Positions 1 to 12,344 of a stretch of DNA of 64,000 bases are shown one piece after another. Below the pieces are notes generated by a model that saw nothing but the letters and a program-made list of their open reading frames with translations, was not told the DNA's origin and made no database searches. The DNA is from Wolfiporia cocos. Taxonomy: Eukaryota; Basidiomycota; Agaricomycetes; Polyporales; Phaeolaceae. Within the stretch, counting starts at the first letter, position 1. The number at the start of each line of letters is the position of its first letter. The stretch is from positions 2,356,001 to 2,420,000 of the forward strand of contig JACCLO010000003.1 in NCBI GenBank assembly GCA_029448655.1, written 5' to 3'. Both the position numbers and the translations under genes were made by a program.

Positions 1-2266
1 GCCCTCGCTGCGACTTTACAACACCATATCCAACATTGCTTTGCAACCCTTCACCCGTGTACTGTGACCCCAATTGTCTTCACCGTGACCTGTTCTAGCC
101 TACCTCTTGTCCCATTCCAGCATCGTCTTGGAGCCTCTACATGCCCCACCTTCTCATTGCTTCCTCTTGTCCTGTTCAGTTAACATTGCTATCAGGTTGG
201 GCACCAAATCCTCTATCTCTAACTATCTAGGTGCTTTGACGTGCATTGAAGAATGAATGGAATCCCACATGAAGTATGCAAAGCATGTTTGGTCTCCTCG
301 AAATCTGGGAGCTGAGTGTCACAGTACCTTCCCAGACAGTGCAACGACACTTCCGGGCCCATACGATGCTGTGATATCGAGATCATTGAACTTTAAGGTG
401 GCAAAGGTATATGGGCCTACACTTGCAAGCAGGTCATACCACAGTGCTCACGAGCGTGCATCATGGTGAGGTGGGGTCTCCCTGTTGAATATAATTTGCA
501 AGGCATTGAAGATGGACCCCCATTTGACAACTGTGTCCTGGAGATGATCTTTGACAAGCATTCTGTCCATGCACTTGCGGCCAGTGGCATGGAGTCGTGG
601 GTGCATGACAGACAGCATCCCAGAAAGAATGGCAGAAGATTCCTGGATGTCTTCGAGGAATCCCTTCCTGTCTGCCTGATTCTTGTCCCTGAGGTTTGCA
701 GATATATCTATCGGATCATCTGGTCCCTACATGCCATAAGACGCAATGTGCAGAGGAGTAGGGTCATCGACTTACTGTATGTCCCAGGGCATGCCAACCC
801 AGCGATATACACACAAGTCCTGGGGATGTAGATGGCTGAGTAGCAGGATAAAAGAGATTGCACTTCCGCAGCCATTTGGTCGTCTTGGACGTTGCCTGGC
901 TGTCGCTCTCATGAGGTCCATTGTGGTGAAGTTGAGTACTCATATGAGTGGTGGCATTCAGCATTGCATCCTGCACAAATTACAGCTTGTACACATAGCA
1001 TGCAAGATTGACAGCCCCTACCTGACAGGATCCGCTCAAAATCTCTGGGAGGATCCATGCCATTATGTGCTTGTGCTCGTTGACGAGCACAGTTGGCTGT
1101 ATCATGTGCTTAGCCTCACCAGATGTATATGGTGCCCAGTGTCGCAAAGGTGCATCCTCCCTATGCTTATCTCTACCTGTTGGATTAGAACATAGCATGT
1201 CTGTGTGTCACAGTACGCTGTGGCATGGCTCGGACTGGTAACGTGACCTGTAGATTAGATAGGTATCGTATTGTAGATAAGATGGGGTGCTAGCTAGTAC
1301 ACTCACGGTCACGTTAGCTACAGGCTGTGTAGCGCATGACTGCCTAGCAACTGTAGTAGCCTGTGCGCCTTACAGTGCACAGGCCCCTTTAGGGCAGACA
1401 GTAGCTTAGTTGTGCAGCATGTACTTACAGCGCAACGTCTGAGGTTAGCACCTCAGACATAGTATTCTCATCTTCAAGTCTAGTACCTGGTATCTCAACC
1501 CTGAGTGTCGGCGTGCCCTACCTCATATCTATGCACTGCTAGTCTGAGGGCAACCACTACATACAATGTACGCAAGTCCTTGGGCACACCACGCCCATAT
1601 CACAGCACTGAGGTATTGTGATACTGTGTAGTGATCAAGATCCCATGGGATGACAACTTGGTGGCGGCAAGCAGTGGACCGCGAGCCTTATCACGAGCCC
1701 TGCACTCACTTGGGTTTATGATATATAGTGATACTGGTGTAGGAAGAGGTGCACAGTGTTCTCCTCTGTTGAGCCGCAGGAAGTGAAGAAACATTCTTTG
1801 CAAGCACATTGTGCAGTAGTGCTCAAGCTCCATGGCTGAATGTGAACTGAAGGCGGTGTGCATTGTATGTTATATAATGCCAAATGCTGCGGTAATCATC
1901 CCACTATGCAAAGCTGCAGGGCATGCAACAGCCATGAGGGTTCCACAACTTTGCAGCATTTAATTGATAATGCGGTCATGCTGAGCAGCAGAAGATCTTC
2001 ATTGCTAAGGATGTCGTGAGATGCTGAGGATGTCGTGAGATCTCCGTTGCCTAGCTCAGACACCAAGACCGGTGTTCTATTTTGCCATGCACATTCCAGA
2101 TGCCAGTAATCTAGAGGCCCATCCCGGCGCACTTATTGTTGCGACCCCATTGGCCGGGCAGGACAGATATGCATTGTGCCTAGGCAGGTACAGATCCAGA
2201 TCATAGACTAGGGTCATATGGCAAACCTCGCCATCCACATTTTCCCTCTTCCCTTTGCAGATAATC
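1..2266. other. No recognisable gene; AT/GC-mixed decayed DNA
   Basis: Only short overlapping ORFs on both strands are present. The longest, 463-831 plus (122 codons), shows no motif I recognise. There are no splice-bounded exon chains, tRNAs or clear terminal repeats, apart from the possible LTR at 1206-1630. The stretch may be the decayed 5' flank of the gene fragment that begins near 2267. Confidence 0.4.
1206..1630 (+). repeat. Probable decayed solo LTR, TGTCACAG family
   Basis: The segment begins TGTCACAGTACGCTGTGG, like the other TGTCAC LTRs here. It contains the shared upstream box (a CACAGG then CTTTAGGG block at about 1370-1400) and the hairpin GTCTGAGG/CCTCAGAC at 1437-1458. No TATATA is left. 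The 3' end is unclear: CTGTGTA near 1630 may be a mutated TGTGTCA end. I could not find a target-site duplication, so the end coordinate is a guess. Confidence 0.45.
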
Positions 2267-5200
2267 ATGGGCAAAAAATGCAGCATGAAGACAACCAAGG
2301 AAGAGCGGGCAGGGCTGCTGCTAACTACTGACCATGTCATGATGATCAGCCCGTATCTTGAAGCTTTCCTGGAGGCTGCACAGCAATCGCTTGAGCACAG
2401 GAAAGTCGTGCACAATGTGGTGGAAAAGCTGCAGGAAGAGTTTCCTAAGCTGGAATATGCAGATGCTGGTGTGGTTCGCTTGGTATGAGGTCGCAATGGT
2501 TTTCAAATTGCGTCTGCGCTGATCTCAGGTCTCGCCTAAACCAGAGGGTTCAAAATTGGTTCAGCAACCGGGAACGCAGGTGGGAGAAGCCTCATAAAGA
2601 TGAGCACATCACCATCTGTGATTCCCATTGGTGGCAGGTTCATGGAAGAAGGCACAACGATGAGGTCATGAAGCGGAAGGCAGAGCTGGTGGAGGAGCAC
2701 AAGGGCAAGAACATGGAGACCAGCAACATTACACTCTGATCGGATGCAGCTGTGGACATTTGGGGGAGATTGTCAGATGAGGATAGGAAAGTGTTCATTG
2801 AGGAGGAAAAGGCACATCCCAAAACCATGGCTCCTGTCAGCATGCAGTACGTCTGCTTCATCTCTGCCTAGCCTCCACGACCCATTTCATGACCCACCTC
2901 GCAGCTCGCCTCCTCACTCACCTTGCAACCCACCTCATGGCTGAGATTGTGACCTGTCTCATGAGGTCTGGTGTGAGCCCGTTGCCATCATGAGGGGTGT
3001 CATGATCTTATTGCTTATGCTACCATTGTGGGAACACCATTGCAAACCCTGCATCGTCTCCATTGCTGTGTGATGACTGATCCTAACTCCCACAAACCAG
3101 AAAAATTAATTTGAAACTGGTGAACAAATGCAGGGCATTTTCACCCAAGGTTGCATCAGAACTTGGAGTTCACATGGTCATTCTGATGGCATACACAGAC
3201 GACAAGGAGAATACCATTGTGGAATTGTTTGTTGGTTCAACCTTTTCTGCAAGACTGTGACTGATCTTCCGCTCTGTAGACATGACTTCAATGATGAGAT
3301 TGACAAAGCTCCACCATTCAAGGACCAGGAGGAGTGGCAGAATGATCTATGTCATGTCTGGGGAGATTATGCACAGGATCTCAGAAAGGTGGCCTGAGGA
3401 AGTGTGGTGGAGGAGGATGACAGCAATAGTGACAATGTCAATGATGTGCAAGAGAAGGCGAAGAAGTTCGGTTTGGACATCGATGATGAAGGCTTCCCCA
3501 TCATTCCCAATCTCGATCTGGACGAGGTGGTTACAATCGACACCGTCCAAGACCTTATACATGTATTTTTAAACATGCACTATTGCAAGTATGCTTTTTC
3601 CATCACTTCTGCCTTTAGGCTAACCGTCCCTCAGATCTTGCCAGCAGGAGCCGGCATGCCCCCTGTCCCTGGAAGGACATTGCAAAGAATCCACACGACT
3701 TCTTTGATGACAACATGCTACCTGCAGGGGTCACCCTTAACGACCCCTCCAAGATCAAGAAGAACGATTGCATTATGATATTGCGCTATTGGATCTATGC
3801 ACAAGAAAGGGGAGACGCCATTCCCTTCCACTTCAAAAATTACACCACAGCTAACAGACACAATGCCGGCAGTGGCACACTGCTTCCTGCTAAGTATGAA
3901 GCCATCAACAACAGCGACATAAAAAAGGTGAAGAGACAGAAGGGTAGAGAGCGACAGATTGTGGACTCGGACTCGGACCTGGACCCAGATGAGGTGCTTG
4001 AGGATGCTATCAACAATGATGAAGAGGAGTTTGAAGGGATGGATCTCAACGAACCAGAGAAATCATTGTCACAAGCAAAAAGGGTAATCAATCCCTTGTC
4101 TCAAGCAATGAAGGAGGGGAGACGGAATGCTTGTGACATCATGGCTCCCAATGCCAAGTCTCGTGATACTCATGGTCATGCCACCAAGGGTCATGGCAGG
4201 GGTCATGGCAAGGGGCAAGCCGTGAGCTCTGATGAGGAGGAGCCAAGGGCTGCAGAAATGTCTGAAAGTGGTGGAAGCGATAGCAGACAGCTTTCAGAAA
4301 GTGACCATGAGGAGGTCACTGTAGGAGATGAATCAAACATGACAGAGGAGTCTGTCACAGGTGAAGGGTCCGAATCCAGGGACAATCTCGAGCTTGAAGC
4401 CAACACCTCTGGTCCTCCACACAGCATCACCGATTGCTCACCAGATTGGGCTGTGGATGACCCTTGAAAAAGACTGCATTACCTCCTGTTGCTTAGCCAA
4501 GATGCTGGCTATCTCGCACTCATCAAGGCAAGCAAGAGCCTCATGGTAAGCACCACTGATACCACTTGACCTGTCGCTCACACCATTCTGCAGCTTCAAT
4601 CAGTCACATCCAATACTTTCATCCCTAGCATGAAGTGGGTCTCATGGGACTGGAGCCACCAACACATTCAGAGGCTCCACACCATCAATGGCCTCAACAA
4701 GCTGCTGCAATGGCTGAACTCACAGCCATATCTTGACAAGTCATCAGGAGCCATTGTGAAAGATCCAGGCCTCGTCACCCTCATCCTCTTGGTGCTCGGA
4801 ATCATCCTCAGAGAAGCGCACACTGTTCAGTTTGCTTATGATGAGCCTGGAGTTCTGAGGGAAGGCGTAAAGCATTATCATTTGAACAGCCTACTCGACT
4901 TTTCCGTGGTACAAGCAGCAACACAGCCACTCATCGAAAGAATGATGCGAGCTCTCCAAAAGGTTGGTGATATTCAAGGTCGCAACGAGGTACCGCTTGT
5001 GAAGAGGGTCACAAAGGGGTTCACCATAGGGCTTGTGAAGGAGCTCACAATAGCTACCACAACCCCCCAGGCCATGCTGGTAGAGGCTGAGTCCTCTTAC
5101 AAGAGTAGGTAGGTCGCAAAGACGAGTTCCACCAAATTAAAGGGTGCTTCTGTATCTGTGCAGAGGCCATATCTCAATAGGACCGATGTGCAAGAGGGTG

Positions 5201-5420
5201 CACAGTCTGGAGCAGCCAATAAACCTGCCAAACGTGCTCGCACTTATGATCCTATCACCGGAGGGTCTCAAACGAAGAAGCCCAAGCAGACTGTGGATGG
5301 TAAGATCCAAATCAGCATCTCTCAGCCACATAATTCTCAACATGATTGTGCAGCCCTAACTTCCTCACAGCATGAGACACAATTTCGGAACAAGGACGAT
5401 GGACAAGGATGGATGGGTAA
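2267..5420 (+). pseudogene. Multi-exon gene of an unnamed basidiomycete family, probably decayed
   Basis: A chain of open segments on the plus strand looks like exons of one gene: 2267-2488, 2530-2739, continuing to about 2870, 3120-3245, 3290-3560, about 3640-4467, 4630-5112 and 5140-5420. The first ATG at 2267 follows a pyrimidine-rich AG acceptor-like site. Segment 1 ends in an arginine-rich stretch read as VQNWFSNRERRW, a WF-NR pattern found near the N-terminus of a family expanded in Agaricomycetes. The middle is very acidic (DSDSDLDPDE, NNDEEEFEGMDL) with a glycine-histidine stretch (GHGRGHGKGQ). The C-terminal part is lysine-rich (KRARTYDP, TKKPKQT), like a nuclear signal. Stops and frame changes between segments could be introns or decay. 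I do not know the function. Confidence 0.45.
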
Positions 5421-5685
5421 GCAATACATGAGGATTCTGTGGGTCCTATCCTATCTTTGCAGCCGCACTATAATGTTCAGGGCCTCCAATACACTTCACA
5501 ACCACATGAATGTCGTTTCTTGTCATTGCTAATATATCTTGAATGGTCTCCAGCCCACAGCAGAGTGTCAAATGAGATATACTGAGAGTGCATGTGCTGA
5601 CTGAGGTTGGTGAGGAGCAGAGTGGCAATCCAAGCGCATCAGTGAACTTGGATAATCACTTGCAGCCCCTCAAACTTACAGAGGG

Positions 5686-6012
5686 TTCGTCCAGCTGCAA
5701 ATCAAGCTCGCGGTACCCTTTGCAATGAACCCTGTGAGGGGTACCACGAGATCCAACATCCTTCTGCAATCCATCAGCATCGTGACCGCAACTTGCAATG
5801 GGTCATGATGGTGATGTTGGCAATATGCCTCCAGGGGTTGTGAGAACTTCTGTGAGGGGTACTGCGAAGATGGACGCACTATAAGAAAGCAAGATCACCA
5901 TCACGACTCATTGCAGGTTGCAGCCATGATGCTGATGGATTGCAAAAGGATGTTGGATCTTGCGGTACACCTTGCGGGGCTCATTGTGAAGGGTACCACC
6001 AGCATTTATGCA
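5686..6012. repeat. Foldback: inverted duplication of a gene fragment
   Basis: About 5686-5820 and 5893-6012 are inverted copies of roughly 120 bp, about 80 percent alike by eye, around a 70-bp centre. Both arms translate to related peptides. The plus arm gives MLMDCKRMLDLAVHLAG and the minus arm MLMDCRRMLDLVVPLTG. The plus copy continues to 6091 into a very hydrophobic tail (LVFFTWVFWAVFF, then a stop) that resembles a C-terminal membrane segment. The duplicated piece therefore looks like part of a gene rather than a random repeat. I do not recognise the family. Confidence 0.6.
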
Positions 6013-6299
6013 ATGCTCCTCACCTTGGTATTCTTCACTTGGGTCTTTTGGGCTGTCTTCTTTGCCCCACCTTTCTGGATCAGGTTATGAGGTTAGATGT
6101 TCATATGATGATTGCTGAACATTCACTCACCGTTGTGCGGGAAGCCGCCGGCAATTAGGCTTCCTCCTCATCACTGGTCATCTCATGCTTGCTCTCTTCA
6201 TCTCTATCTTCTCCCTCACTTCCCGATGAGATGTATTCTGGTTGATTCCTTTTGGCTGCCTTCGAGGCAGTGGATCACGCCGACCTCTACAGCTGGGGG

Positions 6300-7260
6300 T
6301 AGTGTTGCCGAAGTTCAGTTCAGAACCAAGGTTCAGAACCTGAACTGCCTGAACCGAACCTAGGTTCAGGTTCAGTCCAGGTCCGGTTCAGGGTAGGACA
6401 TCAAGGTTTGGTTCTTGGTTCAAGGGGGCCATGGGTACCCTTGAACCAGGTTCGAACCGGACTGAACCTTGAACCACATAGCATTAACATATTCTGTGTA
6501 GCCACTGGTGGATAAGCATTAATTACAATAATGTTCTTGCCATCTTTGCTATAGTGTTGTTGCAGTAAGTTATGGATAGCTGGCTTCACCATAGCAAGCA
6601 TCAGCACTCATATACTATAGTCTCCCAATATGGCAAGGGCTCAACCCCATGCTGGGATCACCATGCTTTCTGTGGCACTGGGCTGCATTTGTTGCTGTCA
6701 GATGAAGTAAGAAATGTAGAAGATTATGTTCCACTTCATATCCATGATCCTAGGCTATATACAGTGTTGTCTAAGAATGGTTTGTTATTGAGGTTTGCCT
6801 CAGGCTAATCCACAATCATAAACTCTGATTACTGAACTGCTCAAAATGGCTGCCTTGAGTGATTATTGTGCACCTAAAATTTATGTTTACCACTCTAATC
6901 AAGATTAAGAGCCACTTTGGAATTCAGCCCAATAGACACCAAATGGAGGCACTGCAGAACTTGAAGTGTGATTACTTTAGTGGGTTCAATAGTGCCGGGA
7001 ATAAGGTAGGCAATAGAGGGCAATTGGTATACATAGAAAGGTGCATGAAGTTGGTGTTTAAATTATTATTTTTACACTCTATAGAAGCAAGTAACTTAGT
7101 GGTTCGAACCTAGTTCGAACCATGAACCGAACCTGATGAACCAGTTCACCAGGTTCAGTCCAGGTTCAGGTTCAGGTTCAGGCTCCCTGCAGTCGGTTCG
7201 GTTCTGGGTTCAGCCCTAGACCCCCCTGAACCTGAACCGAACTGAACTTCGGCAACACTA
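6300..7260. mobile_element. hAT-like non-autonomous element (MITE), 961 bp
   Basis: The ends are near-perfect inverted repeats starting TAGTGTTGCCGAAGTTCAGT, with the complement at 7241-7260. An exact 8-bp duplication, GCTGGGGG, lies at 6292-6299 and 7261-7268. An 8-bp duplication with TAGTG-type ends is typical of hAT elements. Both subterminal regions are filled with repeats of the hexamer GGTTCA/TGAACC, as expected for transposase-binding arrays. The interior holds only short ORFs (for example 6859-7113) without a transposase motif, so it needs transposase supplied in trans. Confidence 0.88.
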
Positions 7261-7283
7261 GCTGGGGGTCCTTCTCAACACTT

Positions 7284-7796
7284 ATGTGTGATGGTAAGCA
7301 CCCACCCTCAGACTCATGTGATGAAGACAGGATTACTCACTTGTTCTTTGTATGTTCGGACCAGTTACGGAGTTTGTTGTTACTTGGTACCATCCTTCCA
7401 TACGACATTTTCCTCCTGGTCGCTTCATCCATCCCAAGCTCAGGATGCCACGTTGAGAGGGTCAAGGCTGTGGTCATGGAAGTCTGGTCACAAGCCTTGG
7501 AGGCAGTCGATGCACACATTGCAGGGTGTGCCAAGGTTGGCATTGGCTTGTGTGCACCGCCATCCTCCACCATTGCATGTGCTGTTGAGGTGACATCTGC
7601 TGCCCCCATGTGTCTCACCATCTTGGGTGGAAGACGAGGAGGTGGCATGTGGGCCTTCCATTTTGCCCCTGTAACTGTAGAGGAAGGTAAGTTTTTATGC
7701 TGTCAACCAAATCTTGTGCTCACCTTGCTTCCACCACTGGTCTGGCCCCAGGTCCCCAATAGTGGGCAAGGCCCTTTCCATGTCAGTGACTTCTAG
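7284..7796 (+). CDS. Hypothetical ORF, 170 aa, doubtful
   Basis: An open frame starts with ATG just downstream of the hAT insertion. The product is alanine-, valine- and cysteine-rich with no motif I recognise. Another frame on the minus strand (7337-7648) is also open, so openness is weak evidence. If it is a gene piece, the MITE lies immediately 5' of its start. I see nothing else between 7796 and the LTR at 8050. Confidence 0.2.
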   Translation: MCDGKHPPSDSCDEDRITHLFFVCSDQLRSLLLLGTILPYDIFLLVASSIPSSGCHVERVKAVVMEVWSQALEAVDAHIAGCAKVGIGLCAPPSSTIACAVEVTSAAPMCLTILGGRRGGGMWAFHFAPVTVEEGKFLCCQPNLVLTLLPPLVWPQVPNSGQGPFHVSDF

Positions 7797-8049
7797 CACT
7801 TTTTCCTATTCTTGTATGTGTGGGTCATCTGGTGAGACATTGCTTGGGTCAAATTGCTTCATACGGAAATGTTTGTGAAGATCTACTGTCGCCTGTATGA
7901 GGATGCTGCCAATGAGGGGCGGGATGAGGAATCCTGCTTGAAATGTGTTCTCAGTCGGCACCTTTTGCTCTAGCCACGGAACCTGTCAATGTGTGAGTAT
8001 GGGCATTTCAGTCACAGAGCAAAAGGGACTCACCAACATATCACCAAAC

Positions 8050-9126
8050 TGTCACAGATTTATCTGGGGCTTACAGCATTTTTCCTATGATTATAGCAAT
8101 TTATCCGGGATTTATACGTCTAACTACAAGTTATCTACGGGTTAACTCCCATTGCCACCACGACAAGCTCTTAACTGGGCTTATCAACCACATGACTAGC
8201 TTACATAACGCTACGGTACATCCACGTCCAATAGCAACACTACCGCTACGTCATAATGGTCTCGCCCGTCAGAGCAAGACCAGCCACGTCATAGATCTTA
8301 GATCATAATGATAGGCCGAGCGCGGCACGCTCGCATAATAATGTCCACATGTACAAACAGTGCCTCGCGGCCTTGTACTATTGGGTCGGCCTTCCCGGCT
8401 TCCCACACGCCATAAGATCCTTGATCACAATGGCACCTCAGGCGCGCCACGCCTTCGCATAATAATGGCAACACGACCATACAGCACAATATTAGCAACA
8501 AGGCAATATCGCTATAGGTCACGGCCTTCTCGGCCTCCCACGGACTCGGCGTTCTCCAAGTCCCGGGCTTCTGCCATCACGGCGATGCCCAAACACCGGA
8601 CCTCGCCTCACGGCTAAGTCCAGCACATGCCCCGGTAACCTTCCGGACCGGGCTGTAACACATGCCACGGTACTTCCCGTCCAATGGCATAACGACCTCG
8701 GTGTCTCGCCTTGGTCATCCAACGAAGACCGGCCAATCGCCATTATACCTCACGGTATCCGGCAACCGGCTTCCCGTATACCCGGGCTGCGCCCGCGTTA
8801 TCACAACAATAAAGACATAATATCCCTCTCTTACGATTGGTTCGGCCATTAGGGCATACCACGGCCATTGTAGATAATAAGATAAGCTTCGCCACTTGGC
8901 AAAGCCACATAACCCGGTAAGGCAGTACTAGCTAGTAGCACGTGCCCTCCCGCCACACATGTATATAAGCAGGGCCTTGACGGCCTATAACTTTAGTTCT
9001 ATTCTTCTCGGCGTCCGCCGTAGAAGTAACCTCCAATTACCCTGCTGCATTGAGTTCTCTACCTCTCCAAGTCGCCTTGTCATATAGGATACAGGCTTGG
9101 TGAGTCCCACAGAGAGTTCTGTGTCA
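8050..9126 (+). mobile_element. Solo LTR, long TGTCACAG type, 1077 bp
   Basis: It starts TGTCACAGATTTATCTGGGG and ends TTCTGTGTCA. The exact duplication CAAAC lies at 8045-8049 and 9127-9131. A TATA box (GTATATAAGC) at about 8961-8970 is followed at once by a short hairpin, GGCC-TTGAC-GGCC. A closely related copy lies at 24629-25725. There is no internal region or second LTR nearby, so it is a solo LTR left by LTR-LTR recombination. Confidence 0.92.
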
Positions 9127-9509
9127 CAAACCTCTCCTGCCACGTTGAAAATGCCTTTGTGGCCATTGGCTGGGGCCAAGCCTGAAACGTGGCTATCAAA
9201 TGTGCAGTGGCAAGCTCAGCCTCCTTGAGGAGGGAGCTGTTTGCCATGCTGTTCTGAGCAGTTGTAGATGACATTGTGGAGCACAGTGTTGATGGAAAGC
9301 AGCAAGAGGTTTGGAGATGCAGTTGAAAGGGTGAAAAAGAAGAGGCAGGTAACGTTCCCTATAATGGACAACTTCACAAGCAGCTTTGTGGCTCCCATGA
9401 TCATGTGACATTCTCACACTTCACACTTCTCTTCTCGCTGAATGCTGGACTTGGGTTGAATCCCAACCACCATCACCGGCCATTCAGGTGGTAAGCTCCA
9501 TCTGGGCTT

Positions 9510-10345
9510 GTGCATACATATCTGACTCAACCCATGTATCCCAGATCAAGTCTCATCACTGTGCCAAACTCCTGTTCTGCCCACCACACCATTACCCCCG
9601 TTGATGTCATGGAGAACATTGACATCAAGCATCTGTTGTCCTGGGATAAAGATGTGGACATACTGGATGAGGATAATTGTAGTGCACAGGATGATGAAGA
9701 TGCGATTGCATGCTTACTAAAGTAGGATAAAGAGTCTAAGTGCCCTGCACCGGCTGCAACCCCTGCTGTAAGGTCTTCTTTGATGCAAGCTACAAGCTCT
9801 GGGGCAACCACTGCCGTAAGGTCTACCACGACCACTTCTGCCAATTAACCCATAATGCCCCCTGGTGCTGTGGAGGACGTCTCCAATGCACACTTACTGT
9901 GATGGGATAATGACAGTAACCTGCCACCAGCGATTGCGACCCCCACTGCCACCCACCTGGCTGGTACATCCACAACCACCATCATGACCAATACTTCCCT
10001 CTCTCATCTCTTGTCACAGGACAAAGATAGCGACTCCCCCATTGCATCCGCACAAAACATCCCTAGAAAAAAAGGAGATCATTTGGATAGGGGCAAGAAC
10101 AGTCCAGGTGTCACTGCAGTACCCTGTGGGTCTGCACCTTCAGTCTCCTTCCAGAAGTTGAATGAGGATGGTGAGACCCTTTGCTAGTTATTCACTTAGT
10201 GGCTTACTGTCTCTCAGATACTCCTACATTTGAGGATGCATTCAAACTTATGGAGGAGTATGCTGAGGAGCTGTTGAGGGCATTCCAGAGTTCTGTGACT
10301 TACCATGACAGGCTCCGCCATATTGTCTGGAGTAAACAGCACTAG
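9510..10345 (+). pseudogene. Decayed gene with repeated HLLS-WDKD motif
   Basis: One plus-strand frame stays coding-like from 9510 to about 10170 but is broken by stops at about 9723, 9846 and 9900. Three internal motif copies align: HLLSWDKDVD, HLL-stop-WDNDSN and HLLSQDKDSD. The sequence is serine/threonine/alanine-rich between them. A plausible intron runs from GTGAGACCC at about 10171 to the CTCTCAG before 10219, joining to an exon reading FEDAFKLMEEYAEELL, a likely helix. The function is unknown. The solo LTR at 8050-9126 lies just upstream. Confidence 0.45.
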
Positions 10346-10493
10346 CATCATCCACACCTTATAGGGCTTGACTTTTCATAAATTCAATCATTGTTGAATG
10401 TAGATAGCATGAAATTGATTTATGTCTCATGAGTGAGATGAAGATATGGTACATGAGTGGTTGATGGATGGTGGCTGACTGAGGCTCGCAGAG

Positions 10494-10740
10494 ATGTGGG
10501 TACCATGACCCCTGTCAACCCACCCTCATGTGCATGGGAGATGGGTGGACCAAGGGCCGGCCACCACTTGCAGGAACATGCACCGCAACCCCCATTGGCC
10601 CACTCCATCTGCCACCTATGTGGGTGATGGGTGGACAGTGGGCCGGCTCAGGCTCATGGAGATGTGGGCACTATGACCCCCATCGGCCCATGCCATGTGC
10701 AGACCAAATGAGAAAGGTGGGCCAACCGGTCATGCAGGCG
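10494..10740 (+). repeat. Three degenerate tandem repeats of about 83 bp
   Basis: Units start near 10494, 10575 and 10655. They share GATGTGGG, CCCCCATYGGCCCA and GATGGGTGGAC...GGGCCGGC blocks. Weak ORFs through the repeat (10528-10887) follow from its composition and are not convincing genes. Confidence 0.5.
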
Positions 10741-10849
10741 ACAAGTGTGGTGGTCAGCCGACGTCAGGTGGGCTGGCGTACGGGCCCATCATACCCGTCG
10801 GATGACCAGACGCTCCAGGATACGGTGAATATACGGTGTGAACTACCTT

Positions 10850-10962
10850 TTGTTAGCTCTGCGCAGTTTCTGATTGCACATCAGTAACTGCGAAGCGCTA
10901 ACGAAAGGCAGTTGGTAAATTAGTTTGAGTGACTAAAAGTCTACACTGTGGCGTGCGATAGA
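10850..10962 (+). repeat. SINE-tail fragment
   Basis: GCAGTTGGTAAATTAG...GAGTGACTAAAAGTCTAC matches the 3' part of the SINEs at 60148-60343 and 62726-62941 (GCAGTTG..., AGTGACTGAAACTCTAC). The preceding CTGCGCAG...AGCGCTAACGAA block is also shared with 60270-60310. No tRNA-like head is visible upstream, so this is a 5'-truncated copy. Confidence 0.55.
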
Positions 10963-11032
10963 CGCCAGACAACCGGAATTTGCCCCTCCCCACTGCCTCT
11001 ATGTGATTGTGTGATGAAACGAGATATCATGA

Positions 11033-11046
11033 CCCCCCCCCCCCCC
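11033..11046 (+). repeat. Poly-C run of 14
   Basis: A homopolymer of 14 C bases lies in the stretch between the SINE tail and the hydrolase gene. Its length is a likely sequencing or polymorphism hotspot. The surrounding 10963-11403 contains no supportable gene. Confidence 0.9.
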
Positions 11047-11403
11047 AAAAGCTTGGCAGCTGCGTAGGGCTTCGGTACAGCTGCTTCAGAATGGGTTGTT
11101 GGTTCCTTCACAGCGGTTCCAACGTATCTGCCCATGTTGTTTCCAAAGCATCAAATCTTCAGGGTCCGTTCTAATCATCTCTAAGTCATCCAACCTGACT
11201 TGAAAGCGGGCCACTCCTCAAGATGCCCGAGCATTCTGCTTATCTTTGGAGCTATCATTTTTGTTCCGCTTAGCCGATGCAGATTGCGACTCAGCTTGCG
11301 ACAGCACTAGCTGAAGCAGGGTCGATGCGATTCACTCGATGTATAACATTTACAGACTGACGCAAGCCCTGATGTGGCTCCATGTAACAAATGAACGCTC
11401 GAG

Positions 11404-12344
11404 TCACTCCAACTTCAGGAAGTCATTGACAAGCTGCATGTACCTCTCCCGCTCCTCCCAGAATGGAGTATGAGACGAATTCTCCATGGTGACCCATTTA
11501 ACCCGCTTGATTCTCTCAAAGAATGGGGCGACCACGAAGTCTTGTGCGATGTCATTTCGCCCGTTAATAACAAATGTCGGAACGCGCACAACGTGCAAGC
11601 GTTCGATGATCGTCCAGTCCTTGAGGATCCTGACATGCACCCCCCATTAGCACTCTGCAACTATCATATCCTTCACACTTACGGAGCGGCCGCAACGGTT
11701 GGGTCGCCATCCGGGCCGAAAATCGCGTCAAAGGAGCGCTGAACCTCGGGGGGGGATGGCCGGATAGTGCACGCATATTTTGCGTGAAACTGTTTCAGCG
11801 CAGCATAAAACTTGACGGGATCCTTCATTCCTCCAGCAACCCCTTCCTGAACGTCTTTCGGGAACGTCTGCAGAAGTTGCATGGTCGACTGATTCCACAA
11901 GCTTGACGCGGCGAGCGAGTCGGAAAGGATAAGGTGCCTCAACCCCTTAGGTTGCCTGCGTACTTCGAACTCGGACCCAACAATCCCACCCCACGAGTGC
12001 CCCACGAGTTCAAACGCATCAGCGATGTTAAAGTGGTTGAGCAGGTTTACGAGCTCATCGATGAAGAGATCGACCGTCCAGAAACTGGGCGGCTTCTCCC
12101 TGAGATGCGTGGAGAGCCCGTTTCCGAGCTGATCGTAGAGGATCACGGGAACGCCAAAGGTGGCAAGGTCTGAAAGCGGGACAATACAGTCGTGGGTGAG
12201 ACCGGGCCCGCCATGCAGCCCGATGAGCGGAGGACGGGTACGATTGACCAGATCGCCATATAGCCTGTAATAGGTTTCAAATGTCTCCTCCCCCACCTTG
12301 AAGGGGATCTTTCCGTCGCTTGTAGGTACTGTGGTATTGGCCAT
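11404..12344 (-). CDS. Alpha/beta hydrolase, prolyl-iminopeptidase-like (S33)
   Basis: Two exons, 12344-11683 and 11629-11404, are separated by a 53-bp intron (GTAAGT, branch-like GCTAAT, CAG). They give 295 aa, the usual size for fungal proline-iminopeptidase-like hydrolases, with the frame kept exactly across the junction. The oxyanion-region motif HGGPG is at residues 44-48 and the nucleophile elbow GHSWGG at 115-120 (Ser117). The probable acid is Asp246 in GRND, with His274 in SSHTPF. The ATG at 12344 begins MANTTVPTSDG; an in-frame extension to 12419 is possible, but a 50-bp GTGAGC...GTAG segment (12407-12358) would fit a 5'-UTR intron instead. No signal peptide is visible, so it is likely cytosolic. 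It would remove N-terminal proline or cleave amides; the exact substrate cannot be told. Confidence 0.88.
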
